A stretch of 47,033 nucleotides of DNA from Bacteroidia bacterium (GTDB lineage Bacteria; Bacteroidota; Bacteroidia; J057): assembly GCA_030731845.1 (NCBI GenBank), contig JANQTF010000186.1, forward strand, positions 172,642 to 219,674. The letters run 5' to 3'. Position numbers and translations under genes: made by a program. Shown here in pieces: positions 17,241-25,880 of this stretch. Positions within the stretch are counted from its first letter, which is position 1, and each line of letters opens with the position of its first letter. The notes beneath the pieces were generated by a model, which did not search any database, had not been told where the DNA came from, and saw nothing but the letters and a program-made list of their open reading frames with translations.

Positions 17241-17640
17241 CAGGGGAACCACTAGTCTGGACTAATAACGCGAGAACTCCTAGACATACAGAAAAAAGAA
17301 ATTACTTTGAATCATGAAGTAATATTCTATTAGTCGTATAATCTGACAGACGCCAATATTAATACTTGGTCACATACTTATCAATATTCTTTTCCATATA
17401 TTTTACCTGGCCCCTCAAAAGTCACATTGAATTTCAGCATAAGGAAAGAAAAGAAGACCAATAATCTTTACAATAAAACTCAAATAGGCCTGCCATATTC
17501 GCATCAAAATTAACGATATTTAGCCATATCCTAATTTCAATCACTATCTCCTCGGTCAATTGGAATATGGGCTTTTGGCAAATTTAAACCATACAGACAA
17601 CCATTTCGTTGAAAAGAAAGACTATAGATCATCAACAAGA
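17241..17640. other. AT-rich intergenic region without recognisable gene
   Basis: The divergent intergenic region between the DUF5060 gene and the exported-protein gene at 17760 spans about 580 bases and is clearly more AT-rich than its surroundings. I see no convincing coding frame. A short palindrome TAGTC-TG-GACTA lies at 17253-17264. Two further hairpins follow and are listed separately. Confidence 0.6.
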
Positions 17641-17675
17641 ATGCTGAGAATATTTGTTTCAAAAATTCTCAGCAT
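17641..17675. other. Strong intergenic hairpin
   Basis: A perfect 11-bp inverted repeat, ATGCTGAGAAT (17641-17651) with ATTCTCAGCAT (17665-17675), continues after one A-A mismatch as TTTG/CAAA around a TTT loop. It lies about 85 bases before the ATG of the exported-protein gene at 17760. There is no T-run, so it does not look like an intrinsic terminator. A leader structure, small RNA or protein-binding site is possible. Confidence 0.7.
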
Positions 17676-17693
17676 CAGTACCAGTCTATCTGC

Positions 17694-17717
17694 CAAACTG
17701 ACCACCAAGGCAGTTTG
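17694..17717. other. Second, smaller hairpin in the same leader region
   Basis: CAAACTG (17694-17700) and CAGTTTG (17711-17717) form a 7-bp stem with a 10-base loop, 18 bases after the larger hairpin and 42 bases upstream of the ATG at 17760. On its own it is weak. Together with the first hairpin it suggests a structured leader. Confidence 0.4.
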
Positions 17718-17759
17718 CTGCTTCAATTCCTGTGCAAATTAGTCCGATAGTCAAGCAAT

Positions 17760-18497
17760 ATGAAAACCCGTAACAGTTTTGGTGTACTTCTACTTTCCAT
17801 AGTATTTTTTTGTGGATTTTTTCTTCCCACTCCTTTGCTTTCCCAGGTAGAAAAAACTTATCAACAACAGCAAGTTCATAGCTCTAGTGAGCTTGATATT
17901 CGATATGTGGCCAGTGACAGTCAGCTACTTGTCACCATACAGGTCAAAGACTTGGCTATCATAAACCAGATCACCTTGTGTGGCCTCACCTTGTGGGTAT
18001 CGCCAGATGGGAAAAAGAAAAAGAGAACGGGGATCAGCTTTCCGGTGGGGTTGCCGGTAGGAGATCGACCCACAGATCCCGGCTATCTTCAGGATGTATT
18101 GGCAGCGCTGCCGCCTGTGCCGATGAGCGTGCGCATGGGTGTGTATGAGTGGACTGAATTGGGCGAAACCCGGCAAGGGGTGTTGCCAGGCCCCCAAGGC
18201 CTTGATGCTACCTGGGAAAATCAGAATGGGGTGATTGTGCTACAGTTTTTCCTACCCTTGAAGTTAATTGGGTATCAGGCGGGAAAATCCATGCGGCTGG
18301 GCTGGGAAACGGGCGTCTTAGGCAGGCCTGATCTGAGTGCCTGGGATGGAGTTGGGATATATGGCATCAATGCTGCCAATCCATCCAGCATGGATTCTCA
18401 ACGGCAGCGGCAGCGCATGCAGGTTTTGGAGCGATATCGCGCGCTCACCATTGCCGAAGAGGGCTGGACAAAAAAGTTGATTCCAATTGGGGAATAA
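17760..18497 (+). CDS. Exported protein of unknown function
   Basis: A 245-residue protein with a clear signal peptide (hydrophobic stretch VLLLSIVFFCGFFLP, predicted cleavage after ...PLLS, Gln at +1). The mature part looks beta-rich. It has LCGLTLWVSPDGKKKKRTGISFPVG, a motif I associate with a Bacteroidota family of exported proteins of unknown function, and a C-terminal region ending SMDSQRQRQRMQVLERYRAL. No enzymatic motif or sorting domain is visible, so it is probably periplasmic. It converges on the YcxB-like gene with only five bases between stops. Function not assigned. Confidence 0.75.
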   Translation: MKTRNSFGVLLLSIVFFCGFFLPTPLLSQVEKTYQQQQVHSSSELDIRYVASDSQLLVTIQVKDLAIINQITLCGLTLWVSPDGKKKKRTGISFPVGLPVGDRPTDPGYLQDVLAALPPVPMSVRMGVYEWTELGETRQGVLPGPQGLDATWENQNGVIVLQFFLPLKLIGYQAGKSMRLGWETGVLGRPDLSAWDGVGIYGINAANPSSMDSQRQRQRMQVLERYRALTIAEEGWTKKLIPIGE

Positions 18498-18502
18498 CAA
18501 CC

Positions 18503-19027
18503 TCAAGCGACGGCGGCGGCGGCAACGAAGCCTTTCCAAAGGGACTTTTCTTCCTCTGAAGCCAGCGCTCGCTTAGGCAGGACCAACGCCTGTTTACCAT
18601 CGAGATAGAGCATCCAATGCGCGTTTGTTTCCTCCACCTGCTTGATATCTTTCCAGGCAAACTCCTGATTACCAGAGGGCAGCACAACCACAATCTGCTC
18701 ACGATCAATCTGCCAGCTCCGGGTTCCGGTCATGGATCCGGAAGGGGATTTTTTCATCACAGCGTCGATATGACGCTGTACACGCATTTTCACAAAAGGC
18801 CCTAAGAGCAGCGTATAGATGATGGCCGAAATCCCGATTAACCCGGTGAGGGTCCAGTCCCAGCCTTGGGTAAAGAAGCGGATGCCCACAATGGCTACGC
18901 CCGCGATCAGGAGAATTTGAATTCTCGATCGATTGCGTTGCGAGGTTCTCTCTGGTTTAGACCAAGCGTTGAAATAATTAAAGGCAACCAAGTCTCCGGG
19001 TTCCTGATCGAAAGTAAGTTCAAGCAT
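18503..19027 (-). CDS. YcxB-like membrane protein
   Basis: A 174-residue protein with two adjacent membrane helices (about residues 37-75: ILLIAGVAIVGIRFF and LTGLIGISAIIYTLLLG) and a C-terminal cytoplasmic beta domain. That domain contains the typical YcxB-family order: DREQIVVVLPSGNQEFAWKDIKQVEETNAHWMLYLDGKQALVLPKRAL. The biochemical role of YcxB-like proteins is not established. The gene starts 4 bases after the stop of the large adhesin gene on the same strand, so it is probably read through from it or co-transcribed. Confidence 0.8.
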   Translation of the reverse strand: MLELTFDQEPGDLVAFNYFNAWSKPERTSQRNRSRIQILLIAGVAIVGIRFFTQGWDWTLTGLIGISAIIYTLLLGPFVKMRVQRHIDAVMKKSPSGSMTGTRSWQIDREQIVVVLPSGNQEFAWKDIKQVEETNAHWMLYLDGKQALVLPKRALASEEEKSLWKGFVAAAAVA

Positions 19028-19031
19028 CTGT

Positions 19032-22000
19032 TTATCTAATGAGCGTCACGGTTCCGCCGTAGTTAATGTCAGCGCCAGCGTTGGTTTTGGCTTTGACTGC
19101 AAAGGTATATACCCCTTCCGCAGCCAGACCAGCTCCGGGAATTCTTCCATCCCAGCCCTGGGAGAGATCAGTCCATCGGGTGATGAGGCGGCCCCAGCGG
19201 TCAAAGATAAGAACTTCCAGTTCCACGATCCCTTCTCCTTTGACAAAAAACACATCATTGGCACCATCAGCATTGGGCGTAAAGGCATTGGGGTAATACA
19301 ATTGGCCATCGGCGATGATGGTGAGGGTCAGGTCAAAAATGGTAGGACACACGAAGAAGGCGTTCCATCCTGTTAGCCTCACTTGATATTCTCCAGGCAA
19401 CTCATACTGATGCGTAGGATTTTCATCATCACTCAATGCACCATCACCGAATTCCCAGAGGTAAGTAACGGCTCCTGTGGTGAGGTTCAAAAACTGAATA
19501 GGCCCAACAGATTCAAGGATGGGAGAAGATGGATCGGGTATGGTCGTGAAACGTGTATCCGCCGGTGGCGTGTTGGGAATGGACACCAGAATGCTATCAT
19601 TACAGCCCCTGACATCACTCAAGACCACGAGATAATCCAGCCCAAGAACATCTACCGCTGATGGGCTATTTAGTCCGGAGAGCCCTTCCCATTGGTAGGA
19701 ATACTCACCTGTTCCACCTGTGGCGCTCAGCCATGCTCCGCCATTTTCCCAGTCACAGTATGCCTCTCTTATCGAGTCGATGCTCATGACAAGGAGGTCT
19801 GGCTCGGTCAAAACAACCTCTCCTGCGGTTTCGCAACCCAGGCTGTCTTCAACCCGAAATCCATAAACACCAGCAAATAATCCGACGGCTGTATTACCGA
19901 CTTGCAGGGGATCTGTGAACCATTCAGTAGAATATCCTCCATTGCCTCCACGAATGTTGACAAATACCTCTCCATTGCTTTCACCAAAGCATCTCACTTC
20001 CACAAAATCGGAAATAGCTTCCAGGAGAGCAGGTTCTGCAATGGTGAGATCAGGAAGTACGGTATTGCAGGCAGAATCGTCTCTGAGAATCACCTGATAG
20101 GTGCCGGGGCCAACCCCCAGAAAACTGGAATCAAGCTGTGGTGAAGCACCAGAGAGAGAATATTGATACGGTGCGATGCCACCAGAAGCGGTAACGACAA
20201 TTTCTCCATTTCGCTCCCCAAAACAACGAACGTCTTGCAGGGAAACCAGATTGAGCGTAAGGGGCTCGGGCTGATTGAGAACAAATGAAACCGTATCTGA
20301 GCAAAGGCTATCATCTAGCACCTCCACGAGGTAATTTCCTGCCAACAATCCTGAAAATAAGGAATCCTGCTGAAGGAGCCCGCCGTTAATTCGGTATCTC
20401 CAAGGCATTCGCCCACCTGAAGCCATAACCGTAACCGCGCCTGTATTCCCGCCAAAACAGGCGAGATCGCGCTGAAGCAGCGGAGACAAGACCAGGCTAT
20501 CTGGCTCACTTATTTCAAAGACGAGGCTATCCAGACAGAGACTATCATCTCTGACTTGAACCAGATATTGGCCGCCTGTCAATCCAGAAAACGTGTTGAG
20601 AGCGGCCCAGCCGAGTGTATCCAATTGATACACCCAAGCACCAGAGCCGCCAGCGGCTTGCACCTGAATCAACCCATCTTGCTGCCCAAAGCACTTCACA
20701 TCTTGCACCAGAACAGAATCGAGCAGCAACTGCGACGGTTCTGCAAGGATCACAGACAAGGTGTCGAGACAGCCATTACTATCTTGAATCACCCCCATGT
20801 AGGTGCCAGCGAGGAGTTGATTAAATTGTCTGCTTGTCTGAAAGCCATTGCCGATCGAGTAGGTATAAACGCCGGTGCCACCTGCACCAGCAAGTCGTAT
20901 CTCACCATTTGGGGTTTGAAAACACGCCAGGTCTCTGGTTCGGGTGAGTATGCCTTGCAGCAAAGGCGGCTCATCAATGGTAAAGGGAACAGGAACGATA
21001 CAGCCATTCGCATCGACAAGCACCAATGTATCTGTCATAAATGGAAGATTCGCAAAGCTATTTCCGGTAATGGTGTCTCCATTGAGGGCATAGCGATAGG
21101 GAGAGGTTCCCCCAAATGCAATCAGGTGAATGAAACCCGTGCTGTCTCCGAAGCAGGCAACATCTACGAGGGAATCTACTCCACCTGAGAGGCCGGTCGG
21201 GGTGGCAAGAAAAGTATCTACCTCTGCTTCGCAGCCATTGGCGTCCTGAACCTGAAGGGTATAAATTCCAGCAAAGAGGTTGGTGAATGTTCCTGAGGTC
21301 TGATAGGAGGTGCCGTTCCGCGTAAACAGGTAGGGCTGTGTTCCTCCGATTCCAGAAACGGCGAGAATTCCGGTGTTGTTTCCAGAGCAATCCACATCAA
21401 TTCGATCGTTCACAAAAATATCGAGCAATGGCGGTTCATTGATCGATACCTGCTGGGTGGCCGTGCACAGGCTATCATCTCTGACGGTAATTTGATAGGA
21501 ACCAATCGGGAGATTGGAGATGGTATCGGAGAAGGAAAATGGTCCTCCATCGAGCGAATATTGATATCCACCCCAGCCATTGAGGCCCTGGAGTACGAGA
21601 AACCCGGTGGCATCTCCAAAGCAGGCGACATCCGTCGTGGCAATCTGTAGATCAAGCGCAGCGGGCTCGTTGATCGTAGCGCTGATGGTCGTGACGCAGG
21701 CGCTATCATCTCGAATGGACAAGCTGTAGGTACCAGCCGCAAGATTTGGAAAAGCGGTCTGGTTGCCAAAAACTCCCCCTTGAAAAGCGTATGCATAGCC
21801 CGGTGTACCTCCAGATCCTGCAATAGAAATTGCTCCTGTGGCGTCGCCTGCACAATCAACATTGGCTACGGCAGCACTGGCAAGCAATGCTGTTGGCTGT
21901 GAGATCTGAACAATTTGCTGACCGATGCATCCATTATTATCCATCGCCTGAATCTGATAGCTCCCAGCGATGAGTCCAGAAAAGGTTGCAGAGGGTTGAA

Positions 22001-23726
22001 AGCCTCCGCCATTGATGTTGTATTGATAGGGAATGATGCCAAGAGAAGCGGAAACGGTGACGGCACCAGTAGCTGCCCCAAAGCAATCAGCACCCTGGAC
22101 GGTGACAGGCTGCAAAATGATTTGCGGAGGCTGAGTCAGGGTGACCGTTTGGGTGGATTGGCAGCCATTTTGGTCCGAGACTCTGACGACATAGGTTCCA
22201 GCAGGTAGATTAGAAAAGGTAGGGCTTGCCTGAGCACTCCCATTGTTGAGAGAATACGATTTGGCTCCGGTACCACCGGTGCTTCCGAGGGTAATTGAGC
22301 CGGAGTTGTCACCAAAGCAAGTAAGGTTTTGTGTGGCGGCAACCTGTATTTGAAGGGGGCTGGGCTGAAGAATTTGAAAGGTGACCGTATCCCGACAGCC
22401 ATTCCCGTTCAGGGTGGTGAGGGCATAAAATCCTGGGGAGAGATTATTCACATTGGAAACGGGACTGGCCAGGGTTTGACTTTTAATGGCACTGCCTGCG
22501 GAGAGAGAAAACCAGGTAGCAGTGAATGGTCCAGTTCCAGAGTTGGTAAATGTCGCAGTGCCATTGGCTCCTCCATTACAAGAGACATCGTTTTTAATAA
22601 AGGAGATAGCTGGTCTGGGCAGCACCTGAACTTGATCGGAAAACGTAGTACAGAAATTAGAAACTGTAACTGAATACAAGCCCGGTTGTATTACCGTGGT
22701 GGACTGGGTGGTAGCCCCTGTTGACCAGAGATATTGACTAAATGGAAGATTGGCAGCGGTGAGCACAATAGGATCACCAGGACCACACTGATAAAACTGA
22801 TCTGGAAGAACATCCAGCACGGTATCCTCCTGAACAAAAACGGTAACTGTATCAAATCGGGTCTGACCACAGACGTCGGTGATGGTAACAGTGTAGGTGG
22901 TGGTTACACTGGGAGTTGCGATGGGGTTGGTGGCCGTAGAATCGTCAAGGCCCAGGGCTGGCGACCAGGCAAAAACATCGCCTGAGCCAACGGAGAGCGG
23001 GACAGATTGCCCCTCACAGATGGCAGTATCTTGCTGTGATTCTGTGAAGGAAATATAATCAAGGCAAAATCGCTGCTCGTTCCATGAGCCCCCCGTAGCA
23101 CCAGTGAAGCCCCAAAAGACGAGGGAGTCGCCTCCAAAGACCGTGTTGATAATATCTGCGGTGTAGGAAATCGTAGGATTACAATCAATGTAGGCTGTGA
23201 GCTTGTTGATATCGGCTTCCCATGTCACCCGCATTTTGTGCCAGGCACAATCCTCTATATTGCCCAACCCGGGAAGGGCTGGTACTGGCCCTGCCAAAGA
23301 TCCCCCACCGACGCCATGCCCCACATTTCCATTGAGTTGAACTCCAACGTGATCATAGACAGGATCATTCGCATCTCCATTTTGCCAGGTATCTATTTCC
23401 ACAGCCACAGAGGGGATTACTCCTGCATAGCCAAGGCCACCCCCCGCAGAGCCAATATTGGTACTGATCGGCTGAAGCACAAAGGCGATTCCATCTGCGC
23501 CAGCTGCATCCTGACAACCGAGGAATATATCAAAATACAGGTCAAAGGAATTCTTGAGGTTGATTTTGTCTGCATACCAAACAGACCCACCCTCAAAGGT
23601 GAGATTGCGGGTAAGGCGATAGCAGTTTCCCTGGCTAGTCGCATCTCCATTCACGATGTATAACTGGGCTTGTGCAGTAGCTAAACCGATTACGCTAAGA
23701 AATAGGCTTAAAAAAAAATTTCTCAT
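19032..23726 (-). CDS. Giant L-type lectin / SprB-repeat surface adhesin with gliding-motility C-terminal domain
   Basis: A 1564-residue T9SS cargo protein. Order: signal peptide ending ...ATAQA with Gln at +1; an L-type (legume-like) lectin domain at about residues 21-228 (ADGIAFVLQP, SVAVEIDTWQNGDAND, DHVGVQLNG); two Ig/PKD-like domains (to about 370); thirteen SprB-like repeats of about 78 residues (about 371-1384); a PKD domain (YLWEFGDGALSDDENPTHQY); and a CHU_C/gliding-motility-type C-terminal domain (YYPNAFTPNADGANDVF... to the end), which directs T9SS export and attachment (type B). The lectin suggests binding of extracellular glycans, and the repeats form a long stalk. The ATG at 23726 starts the signal peptide; an upstream in-frame start at 23837 gives an implausible leader. 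It is divergent from the CotH-like gene. Confidence 0.9.
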   Translation of the reverse strand: MRNFFLSLFLSVIGLATAQAQLYIVNGDATSQGNCYRLTRNLTFEGGSVWYADKINLKNSFDLYFDIFLGCQDAAGADGIAFVLQPISTNIGSAGGGLGYAGVIPSVAVEIDTWQNGDANDPVYDHVGVQLNGNVGHGVGGGSLAGPVPALPGLGNIEDCAWHKMRVTWEADINKLTAYIDCNPTISYTADIINTVFGGDSLVFWGFTGATGGSWNEQRFCLDYISFTESQQDTAICEGQSVPLSVGSGDVFAWSPALGLDDSTATNPIATPSVTTTYTVTITDVCGQTRFDTVTVFVQEDTVLDVLPDQFYQCGPGDPIVLTAANLPFSQYLWSTGATTQSTTVIQPGLYSVTVSNFCTTFSDQVQVLPRPAISFIKNDVSCNGGANGTATFTNSGTGPFTATWFSLSAGSAIKSQTLASPVSNVNNLSPGFYALTTLNGNGCRDTVTFQILQPSPLQIQVAATQNLTCFGDNSGSITLGSTGGTGAKSYSLNNGSAQASPTFSNLPAGTYVVRVSDQNGCQSTQTVTLTQPPQIILQPVTVQGADCFGAATGAVTVSASLGIIPYQYNINGGGFQPSATFSGLIAGSYQIQAMDNNGCIGQQIVQISQPTALLASAAVANVDCAGDATGAISIAGSGGTPGYAYAFQGGVFGNQTAFPNLAAGTYSLSIRDDSACVTTISATINEPAALDLQIATTDVACFGDATGFLVLQGLNGWGGYQYSLDGGPFSFSDTISNLPIGSYQITVRDDSLCTATQQVSINEPPLLDIFVNDRIDVDCSGNNTGILAVSGIGGTQPYLFTRNGTSYQTSGTFTNLFAGIYTLQVQDANGCEAEVDTFLATPTGLSGGVDSLVDVACFGDSTGFIHLIAFGGTSPYRYALNGDTITGNSFANLPFMTDTLVLVDANGCIVPVPFTIDEPPLLQGILTRTRDLACFQTPNGEIRLAGAGGTGVYTYSIGNGFQTSRQFNQLLAGTYMGVIQDSNGCLDTLSVILAEPSQLLLDSVLVQDVKCFGQQDGLIQVQAAGGSGAWVYQLDTLGWAALNTFSGLTGGQYLVQVRDDSLCLDSLVFEISEPDSLVLSPLLQRDLACFGGNTGAVTVMASGGRMPWRYRINGGLLQQDSLFSGLLAGNYLVEVLDDSLCSDTVSFVLNQPEPLTLNLVSLQDVRCFGERNGEIVVTASGGIAPYQYSLSGASPQLDSSFLGVGPGTYQVILRDDSACNTVLPDLTIAEPALLEAISDFVEVRCFGESNGEVFVNIRGGNGGYSTEWFTDPLQVGNTAVGLFAGVYGFRVEDSLGCETAGEVVLTEPDLLVMSIDSIREAYCDWENGGAWLSATGGTGEYSYQWEGLSGLNSPSAVDVLGLDYLVVLSDVRGCNDSILVSIPNTPPADTRFTTIPDPSSPILESVGPIQFLNLTTGAVTYLWEFGDGALSDDENPTHQYELPGEYQVRLTGWNAFFVCPTIFDLTLTIIADGQLYYPNAFTPNADGANDVFFVKGEGIVELEVLIFDRWGRLITRWTDLSQGWDGRIPGAGLAAEGVYTFAVKAKTNAGADINYGGTVTLIR
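19575..22616 (-). repeat. Array of 13 SprB-like coding repeats
   Basis: Thirteen tandem units of about 234 bases encode 77-79 residues each. The unit pattern is: x-V-x-C-F-G-x-x-x-G-x-I at the start, GGTxPYxYSLN in the middle, F-x-x-L-x-x-G-x-Y-x-V-x-V-x-D at the turn, a second Cys (DxxxC or NGC), and an E/QP at the end. Two Cys per unit suggest one disulfide each. The units have diverged in sequence but not in length. The first lacks the FG after its Cys (SCNGG) and the last is the most divergent (YCDWENGG). Confidence 0.9.
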
Positions 23727-23911
23727 ATCTGTCCTTAGGTGATTGAATATATGGCTCTTATACTCCTTAGGCGAATTTGGACTACCCTCAAACCAATGAT
23801 CGAATTTATTAAAAAACCACCATACTCTCACCCTCAAAGCAGGGGAAATAAACAGCGTAAACCCAACCTTTGCCTTCGAATAAAGCGTATCAATGTGTAA
23901 ACTTCGAAATT

Positions 23912-24985
23912 ATGAAAATGACGGCCAGGTATATACCCTTGTTCATTTATCTTGTATTTCCCTTTTTCCTGTTCGCACAGACCGATAACCTCCCAACAAC
24001 CAAAGAATTTCTGGCACCTTCGGATGCCATTATTTTTGGACCAGAACAACCACTCGTGTTGGATGTGGCCCTCGACATGAAGTCCATTTTTCGCAAGAAA
24101 AACGACGAAGACTACCTAAATGCCATCATGCGAATTCGTTCCACTGGTGGAGAAGTAACCCGAAGTGTAGGCGTGAAGGCAAGAGGTGATTTTCGCAGAA
24201 GCTATTGCGCCATTCCCCCCCTCAAGATCAAGCTCAAAAACGCTGACTTCGGCTACGAAGCATGGGATACTGTTGCCAGCCTCAAACTTGTTACCACCTG
24301 CAAAAGCTCAGATATTTTTGAGGACTACCTGATGAAGGAGTATCTGGCTTACAAGATGTATTCAGCACTCACGCCCAGAAGCTTCATGGTAAGACTCGTG
24401 CAGATTACCTTCAAAGACATCAACGGAAAATACGATGACGTCGAGCAAATGGGCTTTCTCATTGAAGACATTGACGACCTTGCAAAACGCAATCAGGCAT
24501 TTGAACTCGAACCAGAAGTGATGAGCATTTCCTGGGCAGACAGGCATCAGGCACTTCAAATGATCTTGTTCCAATATGCCATTGGCAACACCGATTGGCA
24601 CGTAGGAAACCTCCACAACCTCAAGGTCATCAAGACCGATGATCCTGCCAGGTCCCTTTCTTATTTGATTCCTTACGATTTCGATTTTTCAGGACTTGTG
24701 AATGCGCCATACGCCATTCCTGATCCTGAACTCATGATCCCCGACGTACAAACACGGGTCTTTCAGGGCAGTTGCTATTCTGATGTGGAAATCATGATTT
24801 GTATCCATGAAATTCTGGCCGTAAAGGACATTTGGATGCAGGAGATTTCTGCAAGCCCCTGGCTTTCTGCCAACAGCAAGCGAGCCAGCCTCGACTACAT
24901 GAAGGCTTTTTTTGATCTGATCGAAAACGACCGGGCAGTTGATGCTACTTTTTTCATGAATTGCTACACAAGCCAGAATGACTGA
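23912..24985 (+). CDS. Exported CotH-like (kinase-fold) protein
   Basis: A 357-residue protein with a signal peptide (ARYIPLFIYLVFPFFLFA, Gln at predicted +1). It shows the order of CotH/HipA-like atypical kinase folds: VGVKARGDFRR with a Lys-rich PPLKIKLK strand, a helical region (DYLMKEYLAYKMYSAL), VEQMGFLIEDIDDLAKR, then a catalytic-loop-like FQYAIGNTDWHVGNLHN (Asn, Asp, Asn) and a DFG-like PYDFDFSGLVNAPYA. CotH of Bacillus phosphorylates secreted spore-coat proteins. Whether this one is an active extracytoplasmic kinase is inference. The ATG at 23912 was chosen because it is nearest the signal peptide (23918 is also possible). It is divergent from the SprB adhesin and shares about 185 bases of regulatory space with it. 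Confidence 0.7.
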   Translation: MKMTARYIPLFIYLVFPFFLFAQTDNLPTTKEFLAPSDAIIFGPEQPLVLDVALDMKSIFRKKNDEDYLNAIMRIRSTGGEVTRSVGVKARGDFRRSYCAIPPLKIKLKNADFGYEAWDTVASLKLVTTCKSSDIFEDYLMKEYLAYKMYSALTPRSFMVRLVQITFKDINGKYDDVEQMGFLIEDIDDLAKRNQAFELEPEVMSISWADRHQALQMILFQYAIGNTDWHVGNLHNLKVIKTDDPARSLSYLIPYDFDFSGLVNAPYAIPDPELMIPDVQTRVFQGSCYSDVEIMICIHEILAVKDIWMQEISASPWLSANSKRASLDYMKAFFDLIENDRAVDATFFMNCYTSQND

Positions 24986-25027
24986 TGCGCCACTCTCTAA
25001 GGCTGAGAAAAAAGCTGAGAGATGTGC

Positions 25028-25840
25028 CTAATCCTTGAATTCTGGCGTTTGCCGAGTCATAGCTGCCTGCATTGCCTTTGCCAAATCCTCTGAGAGAAGC
25101 ATGGCTGCATTCCAGGTGGCAATGTAGTTGAGACCGTCTTCAATAGAATGGTCTCTGGTATAGAGCAGCATTTCCTTGGTGCCACGAATGGATAATGGCG
25201 ACTTCGAGGCGATGTTGGCAGCCACAGCTATCACCTCTTCCATCATTTCTTCACGGGAGGCAAAGGCTTTATTGACCAAGCCAAAGCCAGCAGCCTCCCT
25301 ACCAGAGACTTTGCGGGCCGTGTAGCACATTTCCCGGGCGATTCCATCGGCAATGATGCGCGGGAGACGCTGCAAAGTGCCCAAATCGGCTACCATGCCG
25401 ATGTCAATCTCTTTGACCTGAAAGTAGGCGTCCTCCACAGAGAAGCGCATGTCGCAGGCACTGATGATGTCCACTCCCGCTCCGATACAACCGCCGTGCA
25501 CGGCTGCAATCACCGGTTTTTTACATTTCTCAATCTCGTTGATCGCTATTTGCAAATCGAGAATAAATTCCCGCATATCTTCTCTTCTTCTCCCTTCGCA
25601 ATCATTTTGGGTGATTTGTCCTACGCCCATGAGATAACCAAGATCTATCCCGGCACAAAAGTGCTTTCCTTGGCCGCTCAGCACCACTACCCTACAAGCA
25701 GGGTTGCGACTCAGCTCCCGAAAACAAACAGGAAGTTCTTTCCAGGATGTTCCATCAAGGGCATTGGCTTTTTCCGGACGAGAAAATTCGACGGTGGCGA
25801 CGCCACGGTCCAGAGAAACAGACAGCGATTCAAAATTCAT
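25028..25840 (-). CDS. Crotonase family, delta3,5-delta2,4-dienoyl-CoA isomerase (ECH1-like)
   Basis: A 270-residue crotonase-fold enzyme. The oxyanion-hole segments are GKHFCAGIDLGYL and HGGCIGAGVD. The stretch PVIAAVHGGCIGAGVDIISACDMRF...FQVKEIDIGMVADLGTLQRLPRII follows the mammalian peroxisomal/mitochondrial ECH1 sequence almost word for word as I recall it. The acidic residues that distinguish dienoyl-CoA isomerase are in place: Asp in GVD, Glu in VKE, Asp in VAD. The C-terminus (YTRDHSIEDGLNYIATWN) also matches. Expected role: shifting double bonds in 3,5-dienoyl-CoA during beta-oxidation of unsaturated fatty acids. The ATG at 25840 begins the domain; an upstream in-frame start at 26044 overlaps the cytochrome gene. 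It follows that gene by 40 bases. Confidence 0.88.
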   Translation of the reverse strand: MNFESLSVSLDRGVATVEFSRPEKANALDGTSWKELPVCFRELSRNPACRVVVLSGQGKHFCAGIDLGYLMGVGQITQNDCEGRRREDMREFILDLQIAINEIEKCKKPVIAAVHGGCIGAGVDIISACDMRFSVEDAYFQVKEIDIGMVADLGTLQRLPRIIADGIAREMCYTARKVSGREAAGFGLVNKAFASREEMMEEVIAVAANIASKSPLSIRGTKEMLLYTRDHSIEDGLNYIATWNAAMLLSEDLAKAMQAAMTRQTPEFKD

Positions 25841-25880
25841 GGGTAGTAGTAGTCGGGTAAAAAACAAAGGCACTGATTCC

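Noticed and set aside
17253-17264. Palindrome TAGTC-TG-GACTA near the DUF5060 promoter as an operator.
   Set aside because: Only five base pairs per arm and no second copy; not distinguishable from chance.
17560-17742. A 60-codon plus-strand frame in the AT-rich intergenic region.
   Set aside because: It overlaps the strong hairpin, lacks family features and resembles random AT-rich sequence.
19575-22616. Regular ~234-base periodicity that could be mistaken for a CRISPR or satellite array.
   Set aside because: The period is a multiple of three, the units are diverged at DNA level and the frame is continuous; these are protein repeats.
24995-25022. Possible hairpin CTCTC...GAGAG between the CotH-like and crotonase genes as a terminator.
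   Set aside because: The stem is short and needs a bulge, and no T-run follows in a fitting position.
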